From CAZPEV01 sp964585635 (GTDB lineage Bacteria; Zixibacteria; MSB-5A5; GN15; JAAZOE01), in assembly GCA_964585635.1 (NCBI GenBank), contig CAZPEV010000002.1, positions 1-55,891 on the forward strand: 55,891 nucleotides of DNA, in the 5' to 3' direction. The notes under the pieces were generated by a model. It was not told where the DNA came from. It made no database searches and saw only the letters and a program-made list of their open reading frames with translations. Shown in pieces: positions 8,462 to 17,247 of the stretch. The translations under genes were made by a program, and so were the position numbers. Every line of letters starts with the position of its first letter. Position 1 is the stretch's first letter.

Positions 8462-10000
8462 ATGAGATTGCCGGGCAAACATACGATCTTGACGGGACTG
8501 CTTTTTCTGATTGTCGCGGCCGCTTCCGCCATGGCTCAGGAAGCAGGGACGAGGACCCAGAATTCGAATGACCTCAACCTGAATCAGTCGGCGCGGTACA
8601 CGCCGTTCTCGTTCGATTTTCCTTTTACCACGAATATGGTGTTGCAGCAGGTTCAGAACCGATTTTTCGACACCTATGTCGACCCCGACGAATACGTGAT
8701 TGGACCGGGCGATCGCTTTGGTATTTTCTTTACGTCCGGCCAGATAGGCGACTTGTCGTGCGAGACGAATTCCGACGGCACCGTGTTTATCAAATCGCTG
8801 GGATCGATCGAACTGGCACATGTCACCTTGCGGCTGGCCACCGAAAAGATCAGGGCGGCCATAGAGAAGATTTATCCCCGGTCCGACTTCGCCGTGCAAC
8901 TGACCGGGTTTCGCATTTCGCGTATCAATGTCATCGGAGAAATTTCCCGTCCCGGGGCCTACTATGCGCCAGCCGTTTGGCGGGTGTCGGACGTCATCAA
9001 TCTGGCCGGCGGATTGACTTCGACGGCGTTGCCGCGGCAGATTGTCCTGCGCGGATTCGGCCGGGACCTGCCGGTCGATCTGACCGCTTTTGTGGTACGG
9101 GGAGACCGGAAGAGCAATCCTCTGGTCTGCAACGGCGATATCATCGTCGTCCCTCACCAGGCCGCCGCGACCGGGTATGTGACGGTGTCGGGCGAAGTGA
9201 ATCGCCCCGGCACCTTTGAGTCGGTGGCTGGAGACCGCCTGAATGATCTTCTTGATTTCGTGGGCGGCCTGAAGGGCGAAGCCGCCAAGCTGGAGATTGT
9301 TGTGACGGGGAACGATGGTCGGGAACGGGTGCGTTTGGACGGCGCCTCGGAGACGGTGGCGGCTTTTCAGCCCCTGCCCGGCGATAACATCCGGGTCGCC
9401 TGGAAGGATGGCCGGCGCGATTTTGGCGCGGTCGAAATCATGGGCGCGGTGGAACGTCCCGGCCGGTACCCGATTCCGAATGAGCAGTTTACCGTGGCGG
9501 ACCTCTTCCAACTGTGCGGCGGCGCTCGGCCGGACGCCAATGTGGAATTGATGCAGCTGTTTCGACGATCGTGGAAACGCCTCGTCAGCGCCATACCGGC
9601 CGGGGGCGATACGCGCGACCCACTCACCGCCGAGACCGGCGCGGCCCGGGAGGCGCCCGACGGCGAGTCCCATACTTTGGTCAGTTGCAATCCGCGCGAT
9701 CCCTGGAAACCGAGCGGCGTAACATTGATCGATGGCGATTCCCTATACCTGCCGGAGGCGACGGGGATGGTAATGGTTACCGGCGCCGTGGCGGCTCCCG
9801 GGCTGGTGCGGTACCAGAAGGGTCAACGGATAGATTATTATCTCAGGCAGGCCGGAAGTCTCGGGTTCGACGCCGATCGCAGCCGGATGGTCGTCATTAA
9901 TCCCGTGACCGGCGCGCGGATCGGGGCGGCCGGGGCCGGGGCGTTGTTTGACAGCGAGATTCTGTACGTGCCTCGAAAGGAAAGTCAGGCAAAACCATGA
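8462..10000 (+). CDS. Wza-like polysaccharide export protein with SLBB repeats
   Basis: This 512-residue outer-membrane or periplasmic exporter has a signal peptide (residues 1-27, ending 'SAMAQE'). A Poly_export domain follows (around 'DEYVIGPGDRFGIFFTSGQ'), then several SLBB repeats marked by 'VIGEISRPGAYY', 'VSGEVNRPGTFE', 'IMGAVERPGRYP' and 'VTGAVAAPGLVR'. Wza proteins form the channel through which capsule or exopolysaccharide leaves the cell. The signal peptide is not lipoprotein-like. ATG 8462 is chosen because the promoter at 8395-8423 overlaps the longer frame and because the signal peptide begins there. The stop shares ATGA with the Wzz-like gene, so the two are translationally coupled. 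Confidence 0.88.
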   Translation: MRLPGKHTILTGLLFLIVAAASAMAQEAGTRTQNSNDLNLNQSARYTPFSFDFPFTTNMVLQQVQNRFFDTYVDPDEYVIGPGDRFGIFFTSGQIGDLSCETNSDGTVFIKSLGSIELAHVTLRLATEKIRAAIEKIYPRSDFAVQLTGFRISRINVIGEISRPGAYYAPAVWRVSDVINLAGGLTSTALPRQIVLRGFGRDLPVDLTAFVVRGDRKSNPLVCNGDIIVVPHQAAATGYVTVSGEVNRPGTFESVAGDRLNDLLDFVGGLKGEAAKLEIVVTGNDGRERVRLDGASETVAAFQPLPGDNIRVAWKDGRRDFGAVEIMGAVERPGRYPIPNEQFTVADLFQLCGGARPDANVELMQLFRRSWKRLVSAIPAGGDTRDPLTAETGAAREAPDGESHTLVSCNPRDPWKPSGVTLIDGDSLYLPEATGMVMVTGAVAAPGLVRYQKGQRIDYYLRQAGSLGFDADRSRMVVINPVTGARIGAAGAGALFDSEILYVPRKESQAKP

Positions 10001-11196
10001 TCACCGACGCCAAAGGGGCTTTCAACCTATGGCAGTTGCTGCTGGTGCTGGCCCGGCGACGGAAATTCATCGTCGGCTTCGTCCTGCTGGCCACCGTCAT
10101 CGCGGTCGTCGTGGCCTTGGTGCTGCCCAAGTGGTACCGTGCCAAGACCTCGATTCTGCCGGCGCAGTATGATCAACCGCTCGGCATCTCCGGTAGTTTT
10201 GCCCAGTACACACTCTCGACCTCCGGTTTTCAGTTGCCGATCATGGCCACGCCCAGCGACGTCTATGCCACCATGCTCAAATCCGAGACGGTCGCCCGGG
10301 GAGTCATTACCGATAATGATCTCCTCAGCTATCTGCATTTGAAATCGCTGCAGGAGTGCGAACGGTATCTCTTGGGAAAAACCAGCGTCAAGATCACGGG
10401 GGAGGGGGTCGTCGAGCTGTATTTCATGGACAAGGATCCGGCCAAGGCGGCCACCGTCGCCAACAGCTATATCGTTCACCTGGATCGGCTGAATCGGGAG
10501 GTCAAGGCGGCTAAGGCCAGATCCGACAAGGCCTTCATTCACGGTCGGCTGCAGGCGACCAAAACGCTCCTTGACAGCGCTCGGGCCGAGCTTCTGGCCT
10601 TTCAGACGACCTACAAGGCGATCGACCTGCCCAAGCAGAAGGAAGTGGCTCTTCAAGCCGCCACGGAATTGAAGAGCCGCCTGGTGATGACCCAGGTCAC
10701 GTTGGATGTCAAGCGGAATACGTATTCGCCCGATCACCCGGAAATCCGCCAATTGGAAGATGAGATCGTTCAGTTGAAGCATCAATTGGCGGTCATCGAA
10801 GACGGCCCCGTCGGAACCCAGTCGTATTTCGACCTGGGGTTGTCGGCGATGCCGGAATTGGCGGTGCGTTACGCCGAATTGCAGGGTAACGTGGCCATTC
10901 AGGAAAAAGTCTATGAGCTTTTGACCAATTTGTATGAGGAAGCCCGGATCAAAGAGCAGAAGGACACGCCCACCATCGCCGTTCTGGAAACCGCCTATCC
11001 GCCGGAGTTGAAATATCGACCGCAGCGAACGATTATCGTGATGGCGGCCTTTGGGGGATCGCTGGTGCTGGCCTTATTCCTGGCGCTGTTCGCCGATTAC
11101 CTGCAGTATCTGCGGCGCTCCTCGCCTTCCGATTTTGACCTGATCATGCAAGCCCGAAACGAATTCACCGGCAAGACCGGGTATCCAGACTCATAA
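9997..11196 (+). CDS. Wzz-type chain-length/co-polymerase protein
   Basis: The 399-residue protein has one membrane helix near each end (about residues 25-45 and 345-365). A long periplasmic part with coiled-coil character lies between them (residues ~165-325), the layout of Wzz and Wzc N-terminal domains. The Wzz motif with prolines is present before the second helix ('AYPPELKYRPQR'). It stops shortly after the second helix, so it lacks the tyrosine autokinase domain of Wzc; no separate BY-kinase is present in the cluster. It overlaps the Wza-like gene by 4 bases and presumably works with it to set chain length and export. Confidence 0.85.
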   Translation: MITDAKGAFNLWQLLLVLARRRKFIVGFVLLATVIAVVVALVLPKWYRAKTSILPAQYDQPLGISGSFAQYTLSTSGFQLPIMATPSDVYATMLKSETVARGVITDNDLLSYLHLKSLQECERYLLGKTSVKITGEGVVELYFMDKDPAKAATVANSYIVHLDRLNREVKAAKARSDKAFIHGRLQATKTLLDSARAELLAFQTTYKAIDLPKQKEVALQAATELKSRLVMTQVTLDVKRNTYSPDHPEIRQLEDEIVQLKHQLAVIEDGPVGTQSYFDLGLSAMPELAVRYAELQGNVAIQEKVYELLTNLYEEARIKEQKDTPTIAVLETAYPPELKYRPQRTIIVMAAFGGSLVLALFLALFADYLQYLRRSSPSDFDLIMQARNEFTGKTGYPDS

Positions 11197-11225
11197 AACG
11201 GGGCGCTATCCGGCCGATCCTCGAC

Positions 11226-11240
11226 CCGCGCTCAGCGCGG
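11226..11240. repeat. Short perfect inverted repeat in the Wzz-acetyltransferase gap
   Basis: CCGCGCT-C-AGCGCGG lies in the 112-base gap between two cluster genes. It can form a small hairpin and may attenuate or stabilise the transcript. It has no T-run, so it is not a classic terminator. Confidence 0.4.
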
Positions 11241-11308
11241 TGACAAAGGGGCCATCGCAGTCGGCCGGCGAGTGAGCCAAGCGTCCGCATAACCCAAAGG
11301 ACACCAAG

Positions 11309-12067
11309 ATGGAACACAGCATAATCGATCCGAGCGCCCGAATCGGTGCCGGGACGACGGTGGGGTTTTTCGCCGTCATCGGAAAGAACGCGGCCATCGG
11401 CCAGGGCTGTATCATCGGCCACCACGTGACCATTCATGACGATACCGTTGTCGGCGACAACACCCGGATTGATGACGGTGCTGTGATCGGTAAGCGACCG
11501 ATGCGGGCCGCCAATTCGGCGGTGACGAAGGAGCAGGAGCTGCCTCCCTGCCGGATCGGGCAGGAGGGGATTGTCGGCAGCGGCGCAGTGCTTTATCGGG
11601 GAGCCGACCTCGGCCGCCGGGTGCTGGTGGCGGACCTGGCCACGGTCCGCGAAAACGTCGCCATCGGCGATTACACGATTGTCGGGCGGGGGGTGGCGGT
11701 TGAGAATTTTTGCACGATCGGGCGCTACTGCAAGCTGGAGACGAACGCCTATATCACCGCCTATTCCACCCTGGCCGATCGCGTTTTCGTGGCCCCCTGT
11801 GTGGCAACTTCCAACGACAACTACGTTGGGCGGACCAAGGAACGATTTCAGCATTTCAAGGGCGTGACGGTCGATAAGGGGGGGCGGATCGGCGTCAACG
11901 CCACGGTCTTGCCGGGGAAACATATCGGCGCCGACGGGCTGGTGGCGGCCGGGGCGTTGGTGACCAAAGATGTTCCGGCGCAGACAGTCGTGGCCGGAGT
12001 GCCGGCCGCCCAGTTTGGCCCGGTGCCGGACAATCAGTTGCTTGACAACCAAGGCTGGCCGGAATAA
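11309..12067 (+). CDS. Left-handed beta-helix sugar acyltransferase (WbpD/FdtC-like)
   Basis: The 252 residues are largely hexapeptide repeats ('IDPSARIGAGTTVGFFAVIG', 'IGVNATVLPGKHIGADGLVA'), the left-handed beta-helix of acetyl-CoA-dependent sugar N-acyltransferases. The ending 'VAAGALVTKDVPAQTVVAGVPA' is typical. It sits 10 bases before a DegT aminotransferase, which is the arrangement of WbpD/WbpE and FdtC/FdtB pairs that make N-acetylated 3-amino sugars. An insertion near residues 65-85 ('GKRPMRAANSAVTKEQ') is close to the acceptor-binding position in this family. The exact nucleotide sugar is not determined, and no matching dehydrogenase is nearby. Confidence 0.8.
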   Translation: MEHSIIDPSARIGAGTTVGFFAVIGKNAAIGQGCIIGHHVTIHDDTVVGDNTRIDDGAVIGKRPMRAANSAVTKEQELPPCRIGQEGIVGSGAVLYRGADLGRRVLVADLATVRENVAIGDYTIVGRGVAVENFCTIGRYCKLETNAYITAYSTLADRVFVAPCVATSNDNYVGRTKERFQHFKGVTVDKGGRIGVNATVLPGKHIGADGLVAAGALVTKDVPAQTVVAGVPAAQFGPVPDNQLLDNQGWPE

Positions 12068-12077
12068 GGAGGAACCG

Positions 12078-13178
12078 ATGGCGGTGCCATTACTCGACTT
12101 GAGTCGGCAGTACGCCCCGATTCGGGCCGATATAGATCGGGCGATAAAAGAGGTGCTCGATCATTGCGGATTCATCCTCGGTCCCGAGGTAAAGGAATTC
12201 GAGGCTCAGGCGGCCGCGCTCTGCGGGACGACCCATGCCCTGGGGGTGGCTTCGGGCACCGATGCTTTGCTCCTGTCGCTGCGGGCGTGCGGCGTCGGGC
12301 CGGGAGATGAAGTCATCACCTCGGCCTTTTCCTTCTTTGCCTCGGCCGGAGTTATCAGCCACCTCGGCGCCCGACCGGTGTTCGTCGATATTGATCCCGA
12401 GACGTATAATATCGACCCGACCCGGGTCGAGGGCGCCGTTACGCCGCGCACCAAAGTCATAATGCCGATTCACCTCTTCGGCCAGTGCGCCGATATGGAC
12501 CCGATTCTGGAGATTGCCGCACGGCACGGCCTTAGGGTCGTCGAGGATGCCGCTCAGGCGATCGGCAGCCGGTACGGGGGCCGGATGGCCGGCTCAATGG
12601 GCGATTTGGGATGTTTTTCGTTTTTCCCAACCAAGAACCTCGGGGCGGCCGGGGACGGGGGGATGGTCGCGACCAATGACCCGGACCTGGCGGATCAGAT
12701 TCGTATCCTTCGCCAGCACGGCGGCCGCACGGAGTATTTGCATCAGATCGTCGGGTATAATTCGCGGCTGGACACGCTGCAGGCGGCGATCCTGATGGTC
12801 AAGCTTCCGCATTTGGCCCGCTGGACCGAAGCCCGACGCCGGAATGCCGCCCGCTACGATGACGCTTTTCGTGGTCTGCCGCTTCGGACGCCGGTCGCCA
12901 AATCGTTTGCTTATCATATTTACAACCAGTACACGATTGCCCTCGACCGCCGCGATGAGCTGATCGATTGGCTGAAGGAGCGCCGGATCGGCCACAAGGT
13001 CTATTATCCCGTTCCCTTCCATCTCCAGGAATGTTTTGCCGGGTTGGGGTATCATAAAGGGGAAATCCCGCGCTGCGAAAAGGCGGCGAGATCGGTTCTC
13101 TCGCTGCCGATCTTCGGCGAAATGACCGCGGCGGAGCAGGGTGAGGTCATCGATGCCGTCAGGCGCTTTTTTGGCTGA
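12078..13178 (+). CDS. DegT/DnrJ/EryC1 family sugar aminotransferase (WbpE/FdtB-like)
   Basis: This 366-residue PLP-dependent enzyme transfers an amino group to a keto-sugar nucleotide. It opens with 'VPLLDLSRQYAPIRADID', carries 'ASGTDALLLSL' for cofactor phosphate binding, the Asp of 'VVEDAAQAIGS', and the PLP lysine Lys186 in 'FFPTKNLGA'. The start ATG 12078 has a strong AAGGAGG upstream. Its partner is the acyltransferase just before it, and together they would convert a 3-keto sugar to a 3-acetamido sugar. It differs from the second aminotransferase at 19154, so the cluster probably makes two amino sugars. Confidence 0.88.
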   Translation: MAVPLLDLSRQYAPIRADIDRAIKEVLDHCGFILGPEVKEFEAQAAALCGTTHALGVASGTDALLLSLRACGVGPGDEVITSAFSFFASAGVISHLGARPVFVDIDPETYNIDPTRVEGAVTPRTKVIMPIHLFGQCADMDPILEIAARHGLRVVEDAAQAIGSRYGGRMAGSMGDLGCFSFFPTKNLGAAGDGGMVATNDPDLADQIRILRQHGGRTEYLHQIVGYNSRLDTLQAAILMVKLPHLARWTEARRRNAARYDDAFRGLPLRTPVAKSFAYHIYNQYTIALDRRDELIDWLKERRIGHKVYYPVPFHLQECFAGLGYHKGEIPRCEKAARSVLSLPIFGEMTAAEQGEVIDAVRRFFG

Positions 13179-13238
13179 GCCATGGGATCATTCGATCGCG
13201 ATTGATCTCCGCTTTTGGCGTCTTCGGAGAGAACGGCG

Positions 13239-14789
13239 GTGAACCAGCGGTCGGAGTCCATTACGCGCGCCACCCTCGCCATCGCGGCCCTGGTCTTGAT
13301 TTCCAAGGCGATCGGCTTTGTGCGCGAGATGGTTATCGCCTATGAATTCGGCACCGGCGCCGCCTATGATGTGTACTTGATCGCGGTGTCAATCCCGGTG
13401 GCGGTCTATGCCTTGGTCGGTTACGCCTTGTCGAACCTGTTCGTTCCTCGCTATAGTCAGGCGGCCATTGCGCCCGATCGACCGACTGCGCTGCAATCGC
13501 TTTGGGGCGATTTCAATCTCCTGGCCGCCGGCGCCGTCGCGGTAATGGTGGCGATCATCGTCGCCGCCCCCCAGCTTCTTCGGCTGATCGCCCCCGGCCT
13601 CGACGTTCGCTACGTGAATGACGCGACGTTGATTACCCGCGTGTCGTCGGTGATCATCCTCATGGCGGTGGCGGAGGCATTCTTCCGGTCGGCGTTAAAT
13701 GCCGAGAAACAGTTTGTCATCCCGGCCGCCGGTCCGATCGTGGCCAACGTCGTCATGATAGGATCGATCGCGCTTTTCTCCGGGCGGTTGTCGACCCGCG
13801 CCATTCTCTTTGGGGTGGTGGCGGGATATTTGGCGCAGGCGCTGGTCAATTTCGTCCCCTTCCGACGTCTGGAGATTGCCCGTTTCTTTCACTTGCGGAT
13901 CAGCGCGCGACAGCGTCGGACGTTTGTGGCCGTGGCGGCGGCTATTTTGATGATCGAAGGGTCGTACCAGGTTCACACCATCGTGGACCGTTATTTTGCG
14001 TCATCGATGGACGCCGGTATCGTCTCGGCGCTGGGATATGCGTCGCTGCTCTTCCTGCTGCCGATCACGATCTTTGCCTACGCCTTATCGACGGCGATTT
14101 TCCCCTTTCTCAGTGATGCCTTTGTCGGAGGTGACCCTAAGCGTAGCGGTTACCTGCTGTCGCGCGGGGTGGCCGTATCGGTGCTGGTGGCTATCCCCAC
14201 GACGGTGATCATGTGGCTCTTCGCCGACCAGATCGTGACCCTTTTTTTCCAGCGGGGAGCGTTTGGCCGGCAGTCGGTGATCAACACGGCGGTTCTGGTG
14301 CGGTATTTGGCGCTGGGATTGATCGGGCAGTTTCTCCTGTGGCTATTGTCGCGAGCCTATTATGCCGCCGGCAAGCTGGCGATTTTGGGAATTCAAGTGG
14401 CCGTAATGCTGATCGTAAAAGTAGCGGCGGCGGTCCTGCTGGTCGGACCTCTGGGGTCGATTGGATTGGCAGCCTCCAGCAGCATCAGTTATTCTTGCGG
14501 CGCCCTGCTCTTGCTGGCGACGGCCGGCAGATATCTGGCGCCGATTGACGGCCGGGGATTGATGCGGTATGTTGCCAAGGTCGTGCTGGCCTCGGCGGCC
14601 GGGGGAGGGGCGATGTATTGGTGGAGCAGAAGGGTGTTTGTTCCCGCCGACACGACACTCGCTCTGCTCTCCGCCGTCGTCTCCGGGGTGGCCGTTATGG
14701 TCGGGGTCAGCGCGGCGGTGGCCTACCTCCTGCGCGTTTCTGACGTGCGCGAGGTGGTGCGGCTAATAGGCGGAAGGCGATCAGGATGA
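13239..14789 (+). CDS. MurJ/MviN-like lipid-linked oligosaccharide flippase
   Basis: This 516-residue protein has about fourteen membrane helices and belongs to the MOP superfamily. 'ISKAIGFVREMVIAYEFGTG' near the start and 'FFQRGAF' in the middle match MurJ. In this setting, next to a polymerase and export genes, it may flip the polysaccharide repeat unit rather than lipid II, taking the place of Wzx. GTG 13239 is preferred because GGAGA lies eight bases upstream (13226-13230); a TTG at 13215 is also open but lacks this. Its last bases overlap the polymerase gene by 4. Confidence 0.8.
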   Translation: MNQRSESITRATLAIAALVLISKAIGFVREMVIAYEFGTGAAYDVYLIAVSIPVAVYALVGYALSNLFVPRYSQAAIAPDRPTALQSLWGDFNLLAAGAVAVMVAIIVAAPQLLRLIAPGLDVRYVNDATLITRVSSVIILMAVAEAFFRSALNAEKQFVIPAAGPIVANVVMIGSIALFSGRLSTRAILFGVVAGYLAQALVNFVPFRRLEIARFFHLRISARQRRTFVAVAAAILMIEGSYQVHTIVDRYFASSMDAGIVSALGYASLLFLLPITIFAYALSTAIFPFLSDAFVGGDPKRSGYLLSRGVAVSVLVAIPTTVIMWLFADQIVTLFFQRGAFGRQSVINTAVLVRYLALGLIGQFLLWLLSRAYYAAGKLAILGIQVAVMLIVKVAAAVLLVGPLGSIGLAASSSISYSCGALLLLATAGRYLAPIDGRGLMRYVAKVVLASAAGGGAMYWWSRRVFVPADTTLALLSAVVSGVAVMVGVSAAVAYLLRVSDVREVVRLIGGRRSG

Positions 14790-16189
14790 TCGATGCGGAG
14801 ATTGACATGACAGCCGAAAGCGGCCTCCGGATTACCGACGTCAAGTTGGTTGTCGCGGCCTCGGTGTGGGCCGTCATCCTGGTGGCTCTGTTCTTATGGA
14901 AGCCGTTGGCAGCCGAGGCCTTCGCCGCCGGTTGCCTGAGTTTGCTTCTGGTTTCTCACGGGCCGGCCGCTATCGTCGCCCTGATTGCCGCCACGTTTGT
15001 CTTCTATCTTATGGAATTTGGCGTCATGCTGCTGCCGTCCGATGTCATCGCGTTCATGTTGGTGGGCGCCTATCTGGTCGACCTGTTGACGCGCGGCCCG
15101 GTGCCGGCGCCGAATCGGATCGGCCGCGCCTACCTGGCCTTCCTGTCGGTTATGCTGATTTCCATCGCGCTGGAGGGATTCACGGCGTTGTCGGTGCGAT
15201 ATTTTCTCAGGCAGGTGGTGCTGGTAGCCACGTTTTTTGCGGTGGCTCATTTTGGATGGCGGCTTAAGGGGCGCCTGCTTTTAAACTTTTATGTCATGAT
15301 CGCGATCGGCAATTCACTCTATGCCCTGATGCAGTTTCTCAGGGCCGGAGGAGGCATCAGATCATTCGGCGTGTCCGGGCACGGTTTTGGAGACCATGCC
15401 ATGCTGGCCTTCTTGATTACCGCCGTGTCTTACCTCTGGTCGACAGATATTCGCGCCCGGTTGCTTTGGGGGACGGCGGCGATAGTAACCGCGTGTGCAA
15501 TGATTGCCACGCAGACCCGGGCTTCGATTATCACGGCCGGGTGGGGCGTTATCCTGGCGGTGGGATTGGCCCTATGGGTCGGGCGGCGGCTAGGCTCGCG
15601 TCAGCCGCTGCGGAATCTGATTATGGCTATAATCCCGATTCTGATCATCGCTTCGGTCTTGGCGATCTACACCCCGGTGTTCGAGGGGATCGCCTCCCGA
15701 TTCGGGCGACTGGGGTTGCAGGCGTCCGAGACGGTGCTGCTGCGAGTCACGTTGTGGAAGGCGGCCCTGGAGGCGTTTTGGGCCAACCCTATCTTTGGAA
15801 TCGGGGCCGGCAATTTTCCCATCGTCGGGCAGTGGATTCCCGGCGTCCGTTTTGATCCGGTCTTCTATTTGGTGTCGGGGCTGTCGACCCATGCCATTCT
15901 GATGACGGCGCTGGCTGAAACCGGTCTTGTCGGGCTGGCCGCCCTGGCCTGTTTCTTCTTCCGGGCGGTGCGCACGGCCTTTCGCAACTTTGCGGCGGTC
16001 GATCATGTCCCGGAGATTGTGTATGCCCAATGCCTTCTCTTGGGAGCGCTGGCGATAGTTGGGTCGTCGCTGTACGCCGGTTCCTGGTTCTGGGGCGGCA
16101 ACAGCTATCATATGGCGTTGATCTTCGGCCTCATCGCCGCCTATCATGGCCATGCCGCGGGCAGCCCTACGGGGAGACCCGGCCTGTGA
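14786..16189 (+). CDS. O-antigen ligase/polymerase-like membrane protein
   Basis: The 467 residues contain about twelve membrane helices and a Wzy_C-like region. The pattern 'VTLWKAALEAFWANPIFGIG' followed by a periplasmic loop with 'VSGLSTHAILMTALAETG' carries the conserved Arg-, Gly- and His-containing positions of O-antigen ligases and Wzy polymerases. It most likely joins repeat units of the polysaccharide made here. It overlaps both neighbours by 4 bases (ATGA at 14786, GTGA at 16186). Sequence alone does not separate a ligase from a polymerase. Confidence 0.82.
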   Translation: MIDAEIDMTAESGLRITDVKLVVAASVWAVILVALFLWKPLAAEAFAAGCLSLLLVSHGPAAIVALIAATFVFYLMEFGVMLLPSDVIAFMLVGAYLVDLLTRGPVPAPNRIGRAYLAFLSVMLISIALEGFTALSVRYFLRQVVLVATFFAVAHFGWRLKGRLLLNFYVMIAIGNSLYALMQFLRAGGGIRSFGVSGHGFGDHAMLAFLITAVSYLWSTDIRARLLWGTAAIVTACAMIATQTRASIITAGWGVILAVGLALWVGRRLGSRQPLRNLIMAIIPILIIASVLAIYTPVFEGIASRFGRLGLQASETVLLRVTLWKAALEAFWANPIFGIGAGNFPIVGQWIPGVRFDPVFYLVSGLSTHAILMTALAETGLVGLAALACFFFRAVRTAFRNFAAVDHVPEIVYAQCLLLGALAIVGSSLYAGSWFWGGNSYHMALIFGLIAAYHGHAAGSPTGRPGL

Positions 16190-17247
16190 AGATCATCATG
16201 CTGGCCCAAGCCGGTTCGGCGCACACCCATCGTTGGGGCGCGGCGCTGGCCCGGCGCGGGCATCGCATTCATCTTATCACCAATAGCAGCCTGCCGGTTT
16301 CAGCGGAAGGAATCGACACCACCTTTCTGCCGGGAACGTCGTCGTTCGCTTACTTGCGCAATATTCCCCGAGCGCGCCGTCTCATACGTGCGTTGGCCCC
16401 GGATATCGTTCACGCGCATTTTGCCACCGGATATGGTTTGTGGGGAAGCTTCCAGGATTGTGCCCCGTTGATTCTGACCGTCTGGGGCTCAGACGTCGAG
16501 GATGCCCGCCAGGGCCGGTTCGGCGCAGCATGGGTGGTACGGCGGGCGTTACACAAGGCCTGTTTTGTCACCGCCCCCAGCCGTTTCCTAATGGACAGGA
16601 CCATCGATTTTGAGCCGTCCGCGGCCGGCAAGATTCGCCTCATACCCTTCGGAGTATCGATCCCCGATGACCCGCCGGTACGCCCGGCGCCGGAGTCCGG
16701 AATCATCCGGCTCATCTTTGCCAAGGCTTATCAGGCGACCTACGCCCCCGAATTGGCGATTGAGGCCTTCGTTTCGGCGTTCCGGGAGAATCCTCGCCTG
16801 CGATTGACCATGATCGGCGGCGGCCCGCTGAAGGCGCAGTTGCAGAATCAGGCGGCGGCGGCAGGCCTGGCGGAGGTGATCGCGATCCATGATCGGCTGA
16901 ATCCGGAGGAAGCCCTGGCGCGAATCAAAGAATCTGATCTCATGCTCATGCCGTCGCGCCGAGAATCGTTCGGGGTGGCAGCCCTGGAGGCGGCCGCCTA
17001 TTCCATTCCGGTCATCGCGACGCGCGTCGGCGGCATTCCCGAGGTCGTCCAGAACGGGGCGACCGGGATTCTGGTTCCTTGCGACGACGTCGGGGCGCTG
17101 ACGGGCGCGATCCTCCGCCTGGCCGGTGATGGCGGCCTGAGGGCGAAGATGGGCCAGGCCGGATATAAGTTCGTCAAAAGGCGTTTCGACCTGGCGGTGT
17201 CTGTAACGCAGATGGAAGCACTGTATCGGCAGGCGATGGCGGGGTAA
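16186..17247 (+). CDS. Family 4 glycosyltransferase
   Basis: This 353-residue GT-B enzyme has the usual N-terminal acceptor half ('SAHTHRWGAALARRGHRIHL') and the donor-binding C-terminal half with 'MPSRRESFGVAALEAAAYSIPVIAT', the E(x)7E motif of GT4. The GTG start at 16186 overlaps the previous stop as GTGA and is preceded by GGGGAG. It presumably adds one sugar to the lipid-linked repeat unit. Sugar specificity is unknown. Confidence 0.85.
   Translation: MKIIMLAQAGSAHTHRWGAALARRGHRIHLITNSSLPVSAEGIDTTFLPGTSSFAYLRNIPRARRLIRALAPDIVHAHFATGYGLWGSFQDCAPLILTVWGSDVEDARQGRFGAAWVVRRALHKACFVTAPSRFLMDRTIDFEPSAAGKIRLIPFGVSIPDDPPVRPAPESGIIRLIFAKAYQATYAPELAIEAFVSAFRENPRLRLTMIGGGPLKAQLQNQAAAAGLAEVIAIHDRLNPEEALARIKESDLMLMPSRRESFGVAALEAAAYSIPVIATRVGGIPEVVQNGATGILVPCDDVGALTGAILRLAGDGGLRAKMGQAGYKFVKRRFDLAVSVTQMEALYRQAMAG

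Noticed and set aside
8333..9673. Minus-strand open frame of 446 codons opposite the Wza-like gene
   Set aside because: It is a shadow of the exporter's codon pattern and covers that gene's promoter.
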